Shown: positions 50,795-60,779, counted from the stretch's first letter. The stretch: 64,000 nucleotides of DNA from Bradyrhizobium stylosanthis (GCF_001641335.1 NZ_LVEM01000005.1:1-64000), one strand, 5' to 3'. The notes: a model not told the origin generated them from the sequence alone. Numbers and translations: made by a program.

Positions 50795-53245
50795 CTACCC
50801 GCGTCGCCGCGCCGCCGCGGCAGCATCCACCACGTTCTCCACTTCCTCGCGCCAGTTCAGGATCTCCATCGCCAGCACCGGGTGATTGAAGCCCTTGAGC
50901 TGGAGATCGTCGAGGGCGCGGGCTTCGACCCAGGGCTCGACGATGCCGTAGACGCGGCGGCTGGCCACGATCTGGTTGGGCTTGGCCTCGCTGCAGAGGC
51001 GGGAGGCGAGGTTGGTGACGCTGCCGATCGCGGCGTATTCCAGCCGCTGCTCGAAGCCGACCTGGCCGAGCGTGGCATAGCCGACCGCGATGCCGATGCC
51101 GAAGCCGAGGCTGTGCCCGCGGTTGCGCCAGCGCTCGGTCAGCGGGCCGATGGTGTCGCGCATCTCCACCGCCATCCGCACGGCGCGCTGGGTGTGATCC
51201 TCGAACTGGATCGGCGCGTTGAACAGGATCATCACGCCGTCGCCGGCATATTTGTCGAGCGTGCCTTCGTATTTGAAGATCAGCTTGCCGAGCGCGGCGT
51301 GATATTCGCGCAGCACGTTCATCGCCTCTTCCGGCTCGGTCGCTTCCGTGAACGCGGTGAAGCCGCGCAGGTCGCAGAACACCACGGTGACCTCGCGACG
51401 CTGGCTGGTGAGCAGCCCCTCGGGGCTGTCGGAGGAGGCGATCAGCTGCGCCACCTGCGGCGCCAGGAAACGCTCGAGCTTGCGGATGCGCTCGATCTCG
51501 CCGAGCTGCGTCTTGACGCGCTCCTCCAGCGACTTGTTCCAGTCCTTGAGCTGCTCGGTCTGCACGCGCAGCTTGTCGGCCTGGGCGCGCACGGTCTCGT
51601 TCGCGGTCTCCAGCGCGTGGCTCTTGTGATCGACCTCGGTGAACAGCCGCGCATTGCGCATCGCCAGCACGGCCTGGTTGGCGAAGGTGCGCATCAGGCC
51701 GATGAGGCTGCCGGCGAACTCGCCACCGGCGCGGCGCAGCACCACCAGCGAGCCGAGCGTGCCCTGCTGGTCCACCAGCGGCACCACCAGCACCGAGTGG
51801 AAGCCGGCCTCGACCGCGGCGTCGCGCAGCGGCTGCCCGGGTGCATGTTCGAGATCGGCGATCGCGATCGGCTCGCCGCTGCTGGCGGCATCGCTCAGGA
51901 TGTTCTCGCCTTCCTCGATGGTGATATGGGCGCCCTCGACGGACCCGTCGATGCCGTTGGAGTCCACGAGGTTGAAGCGGCGCGTCTCGGCGTCATAGCC
52001 GTAGATCAGCACGGCGTCGGCATGGGTGATCTCGATCGCGCGCGCCGCGATCGTCGGCAGCACGGCGTTGAGATCGAGCGAGGACGAGACCGCGCGGCCG
52101 ACCTCTTCCAGCACCTTGAGTTCGTGGTTCGACTGCGCGAGATCGCGGGTGCGCTCCTCGACCTTGGTTTCCAGGTTCGAATAGGTCTCCTGCAGCTGCG
52201 TGGCCATGCGGTTGAACTGGCCGGCAAGGTCCTCCAGCTCGTCGGAGGTGTGCACGTCGATGCGGTGGCTGAAATCGCCCTCGCCGAGCTTGTGCGCGCC
52301 GTCGCGCAGCGCCGTGATCGGAATGATCATGCGGCGCGCGAGCAGCGTGCCGGCGAGGATTGCGACCATCAGGCCCATGCCGATCAAGAGCGCGATGCGC
52401 ACCAGCTGGTCGCGGATCGGCATCAGGGCCTGCGTGGTCGGCTGCTCGAACAACACGCTCCAGCCGAGCTTGGGCACGGTGCTCGCCGCGCTCATCACGG
52501 CGTGGCCGTTGAAGTCGGTGCCGGACGTCTCGGATTCGCGCCCGGGCGCGATCGCGGCCGCGACCTGCGGCAGCTTCGACAGGTCCTTGCCGACGTCAGG
52601 CCCCTTCGACGACGTCGCCAGCACCCGGCCGCGCGGATCGACCACATAGGCGAACGCCGCCTTGCCGACTTGCGCGTCGGACAGGAAGTCGGAGAGGAAG
52701 CCGAGATCGATCTCGGCGACCGTGACGCCGGCGTTGAAACCGGAATGCGCCACCGAGATCGACATCAACGGCGTGCGGTCGGAGAACCAGGCCGGCGCAT
52801 AGCTGACGCCGCGCGCGACCGTGTCGGTGAAGCGCATGTCGCGGGACAGGTCGGCATTTCCGCCGGTCGTGGTCGACTGGCGCGAGACGCGCAGCACCTC
52901 GCGGCCGTCGCCGTTGAGCTGGAACAGCTGGTTGACGACCGAGACCTGGTGCAGCAGCGAGGCATAGTCGGCGCGGCGCTTCTCGAGCGTGTCCTGGCTC
53001 GCCCGCGTCACCCAGCTGATCTGGCGCTCGAGCTCGGAGATCGACTGTTCGATCCGCCGGGCGGCGCCTTGCGCCTTGTCCTCCAGCCCGTCCGTCAGCT
53101 GGGTCTTGGTGGCGCGATAGGAGATCCAGGTCTCCATCGCACCGTTGACGGCGAGCACGAACACGACGAGGCCGACGAGGGAGACGACATATTTGGCGAA
53201 CAGGCCCTCGCGCAGAAACCGTGTCTTGTCGTTCGCCCCTGCCAT
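50795..53245 (-). CDS. Membrane class III adenylate/guanylate cyclase (Cache-HAMP-GAF)
   Basis: An 816-residue sensor cyclase. TM helices at about 19-38 and 285-308 enclose a Cache periplasmic domain, then HAMP (about 308-360), GAF (about 385-535), a coiled coil (about 540-595) and the catalytic domain (about 610-790). The metal-binding Asp residues are in VVFCDLRGF and YAGDGVM, the base-binding Lys in LDKYAGD, and the transition-state Asn and Arg in TNLASRL. The second base-specifying position (YAAIG) is Ala, not Asp or Thr, so ATP use is likely but not certain. The product may serve the Crp-like protein encoded 2.5 kb away. Confidence 0.88.
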   Translation of the reverse strand: MAGANDKTRFLREGLFAKYVVSLVGLVVFVLAVNGAMETWISYRATKTQLTDGLEDKAQGAARRIEQSISELERQISWVTRASQDTLEKRRADYASLLHQVSVVNQLFQLNGDGREVLRVSRQSTTTGGNADLSRDMRFTDTVARGVSYAPAWFSDRTPLMSISVAHSGFNAGVTVAEIDLGFLSDFLSDAQVGKAAFAYVVDPRGRVLATSSKGPDVGKDLSKLPQVAAAIAPGRESETSGTDFNGHAVMSAASTVPKLGWSVLFEQPTTQALMPIRDQLVRIALLIGMGLMVAILAGTLLARRMIIPITALRDGAHKLGEGDFSHRIDVHTSDELEDLAGQFNRMATQLQETYSNLETKVEERTRDLAQSNHELKVLEEVGRAVSSSLDLNAVLPTIAARAIEITHADAVLIYGYDAETRRFNLVDSNGIDGSVEGAHITIEEGENILSDAASSGEPIAIADLEHAPGQPLRDAAVEAGFHSVLVVPLVDQQGTLGSLVVLRRAGGEFAGSLIGLMRTFANQAVLAMRNARLFTEVDHKSHALETANETVRAQADKLRVQTEQLKDWNKSLEERVKTQLGEIERIRKLERFLAPQVAQLIASSDSPEGLLTSQRREVTVVFCDLRGFTAFTEATEPEEAMNVLREYHAALGKLIFKYEGTLDKYAGDGVMILFNAPIQFEDHTQRAVRMAVEMRDTIGPLTERWRNRGHSLGFGIGIAVGYATLGQVGFEQRLEYAAIGSVTNLASRLCSEAKPNQIVASRRVYGIVEPWVEARALDDLQLKGFNHPVLAMEILNWREEVENVVDAAAAARRRG

Positions 53246-53479
53246 CCGGATCCTCTCGCGCCGCCACCAAGGCCGGCGCTTTGGGCCGCACGGGCCCCGG
53301 CCGCCCTTTTATCACAATTTGGGACAGCGGACCCGAGGACCGCCGGTGTGGTTACCTGTTGTGGACGCCGGGACAGGCGGCGGGGTGGTGAATTGTCGCA
53401 GCCTCATCCGTTCGGAGGAAGCAGCGGGCGGGTCGGCCGATGTAAGGGGATTGGCGTGAAATCCAGCCCGGTCCGCCCA

Positions 53480-55543
53480 TCATCGATTGAAGAGCTGCCG
53501 CAGCACGTCGTTCATCGGCTGGCTATCCTGCTGCGCCACCGGCGAGTCCTCCTGGGCGGGGGGCGCCGGCGAAGCCTGCGGCGCCGGGGTCGAGGAGGGT
53601 GCCGGCAGGCTTCGGCTGCGGCCGGTGCCCGTCGCGGTGCCGGCTCCGGTTCCGGCGCCGCTGGACAGCCCCTGCTGGATCAGATTGCCGATCGCCTCGC
53701 CGAGCGGGCCGCCGAGCAGATTGTTCTGCCCCGGTTGCTGGGCTTGCGGGTTGGCGCCACCGGCCGCGTTGCCGCCCGGTGCGGCAGTGCCGCCAAGCCC
53801 CAGGCTTCCCAGGATATTGCCGAGCCCGGCGCCGTCGGGGCCGAACAGGCCCTTGCCCATCTCGCGCAGCTTGGCATAGGCGGCGTCGGGATTGTCCAGC
53901 ATGCCGGCCATGTCGGGGTAGATCTTCGGCTGCGACCAGCTGCCCTGGATCATCACGGGGATGCCGAAGCCGACCGGCTCGTTCGTGCGGCCCTGGCCTT
54001 CGGTCGTCATCACGAGCTTGGGCTCGACGCGAAAGCCCATCATCTTGGTGTCGAGCGCGATGGTGCCGGCGCCGGTGACGCGCACCAACGGTCCGATCAA
54101 ATTGAGATCGGTCGTCACGGCCTGACCCTTGTCGATGCGGAACGAGGCCGAGAGCTGCGACAGATCCGTGCTCTGCTCCTGGCTGGCGTTCTGGCTATCC
54201 TGCCAGCCGGACAGCGTGCCGGTCGTCAGCGAGCGGATCATCTGCGCGACATTGATGCCGCGGATCGCGCCGTCCTGGAAATTGACGAACGCCGTGCCCT
54301 GCATGTTCGCCATCAGCGCGCGCTGGCTGGTGCCGGCGCTGCGCAAGGCGAGCTTGGCCTGCAGCTTGCCGTCGATCCGGTCGAATTCGGCAAGGCCCTG
54401 CAGCAGCGGCAGCGCGCGCACGCCGACGAGGTCCGAATGCATGGCGAAGCTCGGTGCGCCGGTGGTCGCGTCCAGGATCACTTCTCCGGAGACCTGGCCG
54501 CCATAGGCGCCGAGATTGGCGGTGCCGGCCTTCAGCACACCGCCCGCAAGCTTGGCATCGAGCGCAAGCGGCGCGAGGCGGGCATCGCCGATCACCGCCT
54601 CGTTCGCGGAGACCCGCACCTGCGCGTCGACATAGTTCAGCCCGGACACGTCGATCGGCGCATTGCTCCAGGGCTGTCCCGGCGCGCCGTCAGGCGTTTT
54701 CGCCAGCGGGATTGCGAGGCGCTGGAAATCCAGATCGACCTTGACCAGGGGCTTGCTGGCGATGTCGACCGAGGCCCAGCCGTTGAAGGCGCCGTCGCCG
54801 AGCCTGCCGCTCACGCCGTTGATCATCAGGACGTCGCCGTTCAGCCGCATCTCGGCATGACCGTTGAGCTGGGACTTCAGCACGTCGGGCATGTCGATGG
54901 CGAAATCCACCGGAATGGTCGGCCGTTCGGCCGGCGGTGCCGGCGTAGTCGCCTTGATGTCGAACTTGGTCGGGTGATCGCCGACGCGCGCGGTGCCGGT
55001 GATGTTGACCTTGCGGTCGCCGCCAACGACGGCATCGGCATTGATGGCGCTGATGCGGCCCTCGACGCGGTCACGCAGCCGCGCGAATGCGACCTCGCCG
55101 TCGATGACCTTGACGCGGTCGATGGTCGCACCGGCCGTGTCGAGCGTAACAGGCTTCGACGTGCCGCCGGCGTTCGGCAGGCGCTCGCGCAGCAGCGGCT
55201 GGTAGAGCACGGGATGGGTGACGATGAGCTCGCTGACCTTGGGGCTGCCCGACCACACGCTGGAGAGCGACATGTCGGCCTGCACGCTGTCGACGGTCAG
55301 GCGTGTGATGCCGCTGCGGTCCTTGGGGTCCTGGAGCGTGAGGTCGTTCAGCGTGACGTTCAGCGTCGGCCAGAGGCTGATCTTCGTGGTGCCGTCGATC
55401 GACAGGCGATAGCCGGTGGCGCTCTCGACCCGCGCGGCAATGGTCGAGGTCAGGAAGCCCGAGGGGATGCCGACCACGAGCAGAATCGCGATCACGATGA
55501 TGACAGCGGCGACCGCGGCGCCGGCGAATTTCACAGCTCTCAT
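53480..55543 (-). CDS. AsmA-family envelope protein
   Basis: A 687-residue protein with one N-terminal membrane helix (about 8-28) and a long beta-rich periplasmic body. The typical opening is SGFLTSTIAARVESATGYRLSIDG...LWPTLNVTLNDL, and the C-terminal AsmA part reads FARI-like segments around QGTAFVNFQDGAIRGINVAQMIR. The last 110 residues are Gly/Pro/Gln-rich and disordered. AsmA-like proteins are thought to carry phospholipids between the two membranes. It diverges from the crp-like gene. Confidence 0.85.
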   Translation of the reverse strand: MRAVKFAGAAVAAVIIVIAILLVVGIPSGFLTSTIAARVESATGYRLSIDGTTKISLWPTLNVTLNDLTLQDPKDRSGITRLTVDSVQADMSLSSVWSGSPKVSELIVTHPVLYQPLLRERLPNAGGTSKPVTLDTAGATIDRVKVIDGEVAFARLRDRVEGRISAINADAVVGGDRKVNITGTARVGDHPTKFDIKATTPAPPAERPTIPVDFAIDMPDVLKSQLNGHAEMRLNGDVLMINGVSGRLGDGAFNGWASVDIASKPLVKVDLDFQRLAIPLAKTPDGAPGQPWSNAPIDVSGLNYVDAQVRVSANEAVIGDARLAPLALDAKLAGGVLKAGTANLGAYGGQVSGEVILDATTGAPSFAMHSDLVGVRALPLLQGLAEFDRIDGKLQAKLALRSAGTSQRALMANMQGTAFVNFQDGAIRGINVAQMIRSLTTGTLSGWQDSQNASQEQSTDLSQLSASFRIDKGQAVTTDLNLIGPLVRVTGAGTIALDTKMMGFRVEPKLVMTTEGQGRTNEPVGFGIPVMIQGSWSQPKIYPDMAGMLDNPDAAYAKLREMGKGLFGPDGAGLGNILGSLGLGGTAAPGGNAAGGANPQAQQPGQNNLLGGPLGEAIGNLIQQGLSSGAGTGAGTATGTGRSRSLPAPSSTPAPQASPAPPAQEDSPVAQQDSQPMNDVLRQLFNR

Positions 55544-55671
55544 GTCGACTTTCCAACGACGGACGAACGGCGCCGAAACCGGCCGCTCACCCGTCTCTTG
55601 CGCGTGAGTTTATCCCCGGACGGGAAGCGGCTCCAAGCGGTCAAAAATAGTCAGGGGGTGCTGCAAAGTTA

Positions 55672-55687
55672 TGTGACTTATGACACA
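55672..55687. promoter_or_regulatory. Near-perfect CRP-type site upstream of crp-like gene
   Basis: tgtga-cttatg-acaca matches nine of ten consensus bases with the correct spacer. It lies 91 bp upstream of the crp-like start and 129 bp upstream of the AsmA-like start. This is a typical autoregulatory position. Confidence 0.5.
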
Positions 55688-55778
55688 CTTCCCCGGCGCG
55701 GTTTTACGCGATCCTGATCTTGATGGTTCCAAGCGATTTGCCGGTGAAATTGACGAGCGAATTCACAAGGACGTTGAA

Positions 55779-56453
55779 ATGAGCAAACAGGCCGAATTTG
55801 CGGTCATCCTGAAGATGAACCCGATGTTCGCCGATCTCGGCGCGGACGAGCTCCAGCGGCTGTCCAATCTCTGCCACACCCAGCATCTGGCGAACGGCGA
55901 GGTGCTGTTCCAGAAGGGCGATGCCGGGGACGCGCTGTTCGGCGTGCGCCGCGGCCAGGTCCGCATCGAGACCGGCGCCTCCGACGGCAGCCGGCTGACG
56001 CTGAATTTCATGGGTCCCGGCGACCTGTTCGGCGAGGTTGCGGTGCTGGACGGCCAGGACCGCACCGCGGATGCGACGGCGGGTGAGGCCAGCGAATTGT
56101 TCGTGCTGCGGCGCGAGGACTTCCTCGGCTTCCTCGAACGCGAGCCGAAGGTCGCGATCAAGATCATCTCGCTGCTGTGCCAGCGCATCCGCTGGCAGAG
56201 CGAGCGCATGGAAGAGTCCATGCTGCAGCCGCTGCCGGTGCGCCTCGCGCGGCGGCTCTGCGCGCTCGCCGCGGATTTCGGCTCCGAGGTGCATATCTCG
56301 CAGGAGCAGCTCGGCGTCTTCGTGGGTGCCGCCCGCGAGAGCGTCAACCGCCAGCTCCAGGCCTGGCGCAAGGAAGCGATCCTGGATCTGCAGCGCGGCC
56401 GGATCCTGCTGCGGAACATGACCAAGCTGACCGCGATCGCTCGGAACGAGTAG
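55779..56453 (+). CDS. Crp/Fnr-family regulator, probably cAMP-binding
   Basis: 224 residues from ATG 55779 (AAGG upstream; earlier in-frame starts lack such a site). The cyclic-nucleotide-binding beta-roll has the phosphate-binding cassette Gly85-Glu86 and Arg95-Thr96 (FGEVAVLDGQDRTADA), as in cAMP-responsive Crp proteins. No Cys cluster for an Fe-S centre is present, so it is not Fnr. The C-terminal HTH has recognition residues Arg186-Glu187 and Arg191 (AARESVNRQL), equal to the RE...R set with which E. coli CRP reads TGTGA. Three such sites occur in the window. No other cofactor can be excluded. Confidence 0.88.
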   Translation: MSKQAEFAVILKMNPMFADLGADELQRLSNLCHTQHLANGEVLFQKGDAGDALFGVRRGQVRIETGASDGSRLTLNFMGPGDLFGEVAVLDGQDRTADATAGEASELFVLRREDFLGFLEREPKVAIKIISLLCQRIRWQSERMEESMLQPLPVRLARRLCALAADFGSEVHISQEQLGVFVGAARESVNRQLQAWRKEAILDLQRGRILLRNMTKLTAIARNE

Positions 56454-56507
56454 GCTCGTCCAGGCTGCTTTGCATGTAATGCAACGTCAGTCATTCAGAT
56501 CACGGAT

Positions 56508-56532
56508 AAGGGGCGGCTGATGGCCGCCCCTT
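56508..56532. terminator. Bidirectional hairpin between crp-like and RND genes
   Basis: Perfect 10-bp stem (aaggggcggc / gccgcccctt) with the loop tgatg. It lies 54 bp after the crp-like stop and 10 bp after the RND stop, so it can end both convergent messages. The T-runs are short. Confidence 0.6.
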
Positions 56533-56542
56533 CGCGCGAATC

Positions 56543-59500
56543 CTATTCCGCCGCAGGGTGCACCATGTTCTTCGAGACGGGCGGGGCGTCCGCATCAGAA
56601 GCCCCGTGATGACCGTCCGTCTCCGCGTCCTCGCTGTGCACGATCAGGCGCTTGCCGAAGCGCCAGATCAGGGCGCCGAGATCATCCATCACCATGAACA
56701 TCGCGGGCACGAACACCAGCGACAGGATGGTCGAGAAGATCAGGCCGCCGATCACCGCGAGTGCCATCGGCGAGCGGAACTCGCCGCCGGCACCGACCGC
56801 GAGCGCGCTCGGCATCATGCCGGCGGCCATCGCGATCGTGGTCATCACGATCGGGCGGGCGCGCTTCATGCCGGCGTCGATCATGGCTTCGTCGCGCGGC
56901 TTGCCGGCGTGAATGGATTCGATCGCGAATTCCACCAGCATGATCGCGTTCTTGGTGACGATGCCCATCAGCATCAGGATGCCGATCCACACCGGCGTGG
57001 TGAGTTGCTTGCCGGTGACGAGCAGGGCGGCGATCGCGCCGCCGATCGAGAGCGGCAGCGAGAACAGGATGGTGATCGGCTGCAGGAAGGTGCCGAACAG
57101 CAGCACCAGCACGGCATAGACCATCATCAGGCCCGCCGTGATCGCGGTGGCGAAGCCGTCGGACAGTTCGTTCAGGCTTTCGGCGTCGCCGGACGGTGAG
57201 ACCTTCACGCTCTTCGGCAAGGTCTTCATCACCGGCAGGTCGTAGATCTTCTTGGTGGCGTCGCCGAGCGCGGCGGAGCCGACGAGGTCGGCTGCGACGG
57301 TGGCCTGCCGTTCGCGGTCGTAGCGGTTGATGCTGGTCGGACCCTGGTCGAGCTTGACGTCGGCGATGACCGAGAGCGGCACGCCGCCCTTCTCGCCGCG
57401 CTCGCCGAGCGGCACCCGCAACTGCTCCAGCGTCTTCAGGTTGGCGCGCGCGGCGTCCTCGAGCTGCACGCGGATCGGCACCAGGCGGTCGCCGACGTCG
57501 AACTTGGCGAGCGCGGGCCCGACGTCGCCGATGGTGGCGACGCGAATGGTCTGCGACAGGCTTTCGGTCGAGACGCCGAGACGTGCGGCGAGATCGGCGC
57601 GCGGCTCGATGCGCAGCTCCGGCCGCTCCAGCGTGGTTTCCGAGATCACGTTGGAGATGGTCGGAATCCGCTTCATCTGCGTCGCGAGCTCGCTGGCGAC
57701 GTTGTTGACGATGTTGGCGTCGACACCGGTCACGACCAGCGAGATGGCGCGCAGGCCGTTCTCGTCGAGGAACCAGAAGCGGATGTCCGGAATGTTCTCC
57801 AGCTCCTGGCTGATCGAGAATTCCAACTCGCGCTGGGTGATGTCGCGATCGGCCTTGGGCGTGTAGTTGATGATCAGGGCGGCGCGGCGGACTTCCTGGG
57901 TGCCCGGCGGGACGCGGCCGCCATCGACGAAGATGCTCTTCACCTCGGGCCGCTTGCGCAGCCGGGCGACGATGTCCTCGGTGACCTTCTCGGTGTAGGC
58001 GAGCTGGGTGCCCGGCGGCAGCTCGAGCGCCAGCAGCGAGCGCGCGCTGTCCTGCGCGGGCAGGAAGCCCTGCGGCAGCAGCGTGATGCTCCAGATCGAG
58101 GCGGCGAAGATACCGAAGCCGATCAGCACCGTGATGAAATAATGCTTCACCGACCAGGCCACGATCCCGTGGTAGGACCGCAGGATGCGGCCGGGCGGCG
58201 GTTCTTCGTGATTGCCGTGCTTGAGAAAATAGGCGGCCAGCACCGGTGTCACGAAGCGCGCTGCGAGCAGCGAGAAGAACACCTGCACCGAGACGGTGAT
58301 GCCGAACTGCTTGAAGAACTGTCCGGCAATGCCGGACATGAAGCTCGCCGGCGCGAAGATCGCGATGATGGTGAGCGAGATCGCGATCACCGCGAGGCCG
58401 ATTTCGTCGGCGGCCTCCAGCGCGGCACGGTAGGGCGACTTGCCCATGTTCATGTGCCGGACGATGTTCTCGATCTCGACGATGGCATCGTCGACGAGGA
58501 TACCCGTCGACAGCGTGATGGCGAGGAAGCTGACGAGGTTCAGCGAGAAGCCGAGCAGGTCCATCGCCCAGAACGCCGGGAAGATCGATAGCGGCAGCGA
58601 GATCGCGGCGATGATGGTGGCGCGCAGGTCGCGCAGGAACAAGAGCACGATGACCACGGCGAGGATGGCGCCCTCGAACAGGGTGGAGATCGCCGCTTCG
58701 TAATTGCCGTTGGTGTATTCGACCGAGCTGTCGATCAGCTTGAGGTCGACGTCGGGATAGGCGGCCTTGAGTGCGTCGATGCGCTTCTGCACGGCGGCGG
58801 CGACCTTCACGTCGCTGGCGCCCTTGGAGCGCTTGATGCCGAGCGCGACCACCGGCTCACCGTTGAAGCGGGCGAAGGTGCGGCGGTCGGCGATGGTGTC
58901 GGTGACGGTGCCGAGATCGTCGAGCCTGACCTCGCCGCCGCCGAACAGCGGGACCATGGTGCCGGCAAGATCGCCCAGCGTCTTGGCGCCGGCCAGCGTG
59001 CGGATCGCCTGGTCGTTCTTGCCGATCTCGGCGCGGCCGCCGGCGACGTCGACATTGGTGCCGCGCAGGCTCTGGCTGACATTGACGGCGGTGAGCCCCA
59101 TCGCCTGCAGGCGGTCGGGATCAAGCGACACCAGAATCTCGCGCTCGACACCGCCGATGCGCTCGACCTGGGCGACGCCGCGCACGCCCTGCAGCGCGCG
59201 CTTGACCACGTCGTCGACGAAATAGGAGAGCTGCTCCGGCGTCTTGCCGGGCGAGATCGCGGCATAGGTGACGATCGGCAGGCCGATCACGTCGACGCGC
59301 TGGATCAGCGGCTCGGTGACGTTCTGCGGCAGGTTCGAGCGCACGCGCGTCACCGCGTCCTTGACGTCGTTGAGCGCGCGGTCGGTGTTGGTCTCCAGCG
59401 CGAACTGGATCGTGGTCAGCGACAGGCCGTCGGTGATCTGCGAGGTGATGTGCCTGACGCCCTCGACGCCGGACACCGCGTCTTCAATGGTCTTGGTGAC

Positions 59501-59692
59501 CTGGGATTCGAGCTCGGCGGGCGCAGCTCCAAACTGCGACACTGCGACCGAGATCACGGGGATGTCCGCCGAAGGCAGCCGCGTCACCGCGAGCTTCACG
59601 AAGGAGGTCCAGCCGAGCACCAGCAGGATGATCGAAAAGACGACCGACGGCAGCGGATGACGAATAGACCATGCCGAAATATTGAGAGCCAT
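56543..59692 (-). CDS. RND-family efflux pump, HAE1 type
   Basis: A 1049-residue inner-membrane proton-driven pump with 12 helices and two large periplasmic loops. The proton-relay Asp pair is in GILVDDAIVEIENI in TM4, and the family opening SIRHPLPSVVFSIILLVLGW is typical. It starts on the last base of the adaptor stop (tgatg), so the two form one unit. No outer-membrane channel gene is adjacent; a housekeeping TolC-like protein is probably used. Substrates are unknown. Confidence 0.92.
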   Translation of the reverse strand: MALNISAWSIRHPLPSVVFSIILLVLGWTSFVKLAVTRLPSADIPVISVAVSQFGAAPAELESQVTKTIEDAVSGVEGVRHITSQITDGLSLTTIQFALETNTDRALNDVKDAVTRVRSNLPQNVTEPLIQRVDVIGLPIVTYAAISPGKTPEQLSYFVDDVVKRALQGVRGVAQVERIGGVEREILVSLDPDRLQAMGLTAVNVSQSLRGTNVDVAGGRAEIGKNDQAIRTLAGAKTLGDLAGTMVPLFGGGEVRLDDLGTVTDTIADRRTFARFNGEPVVALGIKRSKGASDVKVAAAVQKRIDALKAAYPDVDLKLIDSSVEYTNGNYEAAISTLFEGAILAVVIVLLFLRDLRATIIAAISLPLSIFPAFWAMDLLGFSLNLVSFLAITLSTGILVDDAIVEIENIVRHMNMGKSPYRAALEAADEIGLAVIAISLTIIAIFAPASFMSGIAGQFFKQFGITVSVQVFFSLLAARFVTPVLAAYFLKHGNHEEPPPGRILRSYHGIVAWSVKHYFITVLIGFGIFAASIWSITLLPQGFLPAQDSARSLLALELPPGTQLAYTEKVTEDIVARLRKRPEVKSIFVDGGRVPPGTQEVRRAALIINYTPKADRDITQRELEFSISQELENIPDIRFWFLDENGLRAISLVVTGVDANIVNNVASELATQMKRIPTISNVISETTLERPELRIEPRADLAARLGVSTESLSQTIRVATIGDVGPALAKFDVGDRLVPIRVQLEDAARANLKTLEQLRVPLGERGEKGGVPLSVIADVKLDQGPTSINRYDRERQATVAADLVGSAALGDATKKIYDLPVMKTLPKSVKVSPSGDAESLNELSDGFATAITAGLMMVYAVLVLLFGTFLQPITILFSLPLSIGGAIAALLVTGKQLTTPVWIGILMLMGIVTKNAIMLVEFAIESIHAGKPRDEAMIDAGMKRARPIVMTTIAMAAGMMPSALAVGAGGEFRSPMALAVIGGLIFSTILSLVFVPAMFMVMDDLGALIWRFGKRLIVHSEDAETDGHHGASDADAPPVSKNMVHPAAE

Positions 59693-60621
59693 CAGCGTAC
59701 CCGCGTGCGATCGAGTTCATCGGCGAACATGGTCTTGATCTGGTCGCCGTCATGCAGCGAAGAGCCGGCGTCGGCCACGACGATTTCGCCGACGTCGAGG
59801 CCCTCCAGGATTTCCGTCGCGGTGTCGGACGACAGTCCGACCCGCACCTTGCGCGTCTCGACAATGTTGCCTTTGACGACCTGCACGGTGAGGTGGTCGA
59901 TGGCGGTCTTGGGGACCGCCACGCCGCAGCTTCGCTTGGCGTCGATCGAGGCGCGCGCGAACACGCCGACCTTCAGCGAGGGATTGTTGGTGACGCTGAT
60001 GCGGACGCGGCCGAGCTGCGTGGTTCGGTCGATCTCGGGCGAGACCAGCCGCACGCGTCCGATCAGATCGGGCGCGTCGTCGCGGCTGATGCGCACGGTC
60101 GCGCCGGCACTGAGCTTGGGCATGTGGACCGCCGGAACCTGGGCGTCGAGTTCGATCTCGTTGTTGACGGCGATGCGGAACATCGGGCCGGCCTGCGGCG
60201 AAGCGGGCGCGCCGACGATGGTGCGGACCTCGGTGACGAGACCCGGCGCGGGCGCCTTCAGCGAGATCGGGCCTTGCGGTCCGGGCCGCTGCGGCTGGCC
60301 GGGGATCTGCGGCGGCGGGGTCAGTCGCGCCAGCTCCTGATTGTCGGTGACCATGGTGCCTTCGGTGACGAAGAGGTCGGTGACCCTTGAGCCTTCCTGG
60401 TCGGCGACGACCACGGCCTCGCGGCGCGGTACGAAGAAGCCGGTCACGCGCACGAGGTCGGAGAAGCAGGCATTGGTCGACTTCGTCACGATGACGAGCG
60501 CCTCGCTCGGCGTCTCCTTCACCTCGGGACGGCGCCGGTGCTCGAACAGATAATAGCCGAGGCCGAGCGCAACGACGAAGGCCACGGTTCCGGCCGGCTT
60601 GAGATATTCGGAAAGGTTCAT
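59692..60621 (-). CDS. RND efflux periplasmic adaptor
   Basis: 309 residues from ATG 60621 with an N-terminal membrane anchor (about 9-25: GTVAFVVALGLGYYLFE). Lipoyl half-motifs (VTDLFVTEGTMVTDNQELARL and LKAPAPGLVTEV) sit close together with a Pro/Gln-rich linker in place of the coiled-coil hairpin. The beta-barrel and proximal domains follow. It pairs with the overlapping pump gene. It shares a Cys-containing start (NACFSDLVRVTG) with the orphan adaptor at 31168-32058. Confidence 0.88.
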   Translation of the reverse strand: MNLSEYLKPAGTVAFVVALGLGYYLFEHRRRPEVKETPSEALVIVTKSTNACFSDLVRVTGFFVPRREAVVVADQEGSRVTDLFVTEGTMVTDNQELARLTPPPQIPGQPQRPGPQGPISLKAPAPGLVTEVRTIVGAPASPQAGPMFRIAVNNEIELDAQVPAVHMPKLSAGATVRISRDDAPDLIGRVRLVSPEIDRTTQLGRVRISVTNNPSLKVGVFARASIDAKRSCGVAVPKTAIDHLTVQVVKGNIVETRKVRVGLSSDTATEILEGLDVGEIVVADAGSSLHDGDQIKTMFADELDRTRVR

Positions 60622-60694
60622 CGCCGGATCATCCTGGCCTGGCTCACGGCCGTCCGTACGAGGCCCATGCAGAGCGTTTCCCTGAAATAAAGCG

Positions 60695-60718
60695 GCGTCC
60701 CGCAAGGCTGCGGGACGC
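60695..60718 (-). terminator. Terminator after the OmpA-like gene
   Basis: Perfect 10-bp stem (gcgtcccgca / tgcgggacgc) with a 4-nt loop, followed on the minus strand by cgctttatttc. It lies between the OmpA-like stop (60780) and the adaptor start (60621), so the pump genes need their own promoter. Confidence 0.65.
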
Positions 60719-60779
60719 GCTTCGCAAGCGAGACTTTACACCACATCACGACGGGTCACTGCAAAGGATTGCGTCGTGC

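Noticed and set aside
53300..53320. CRP half-site (tatcacaatt) upstream of the cyclase
   Set aside because: Only one half matches; the second half at the right spacing is absent.
50615..55717. Plus-strand open frame of 1700 codons as a gene
   Set aside because: Its translation is rich in Arg, His, Asp and Gly without any domain, as is typical for the antisense of GC-rich genes, and the minus strand carries two clear genes.
56470..56484. Palindrome ttgcat-gta-atgcaa as an operator
   Set aside because: It lies after the crp-like stop between convergent genes, where no promoter is expected; probably chance.
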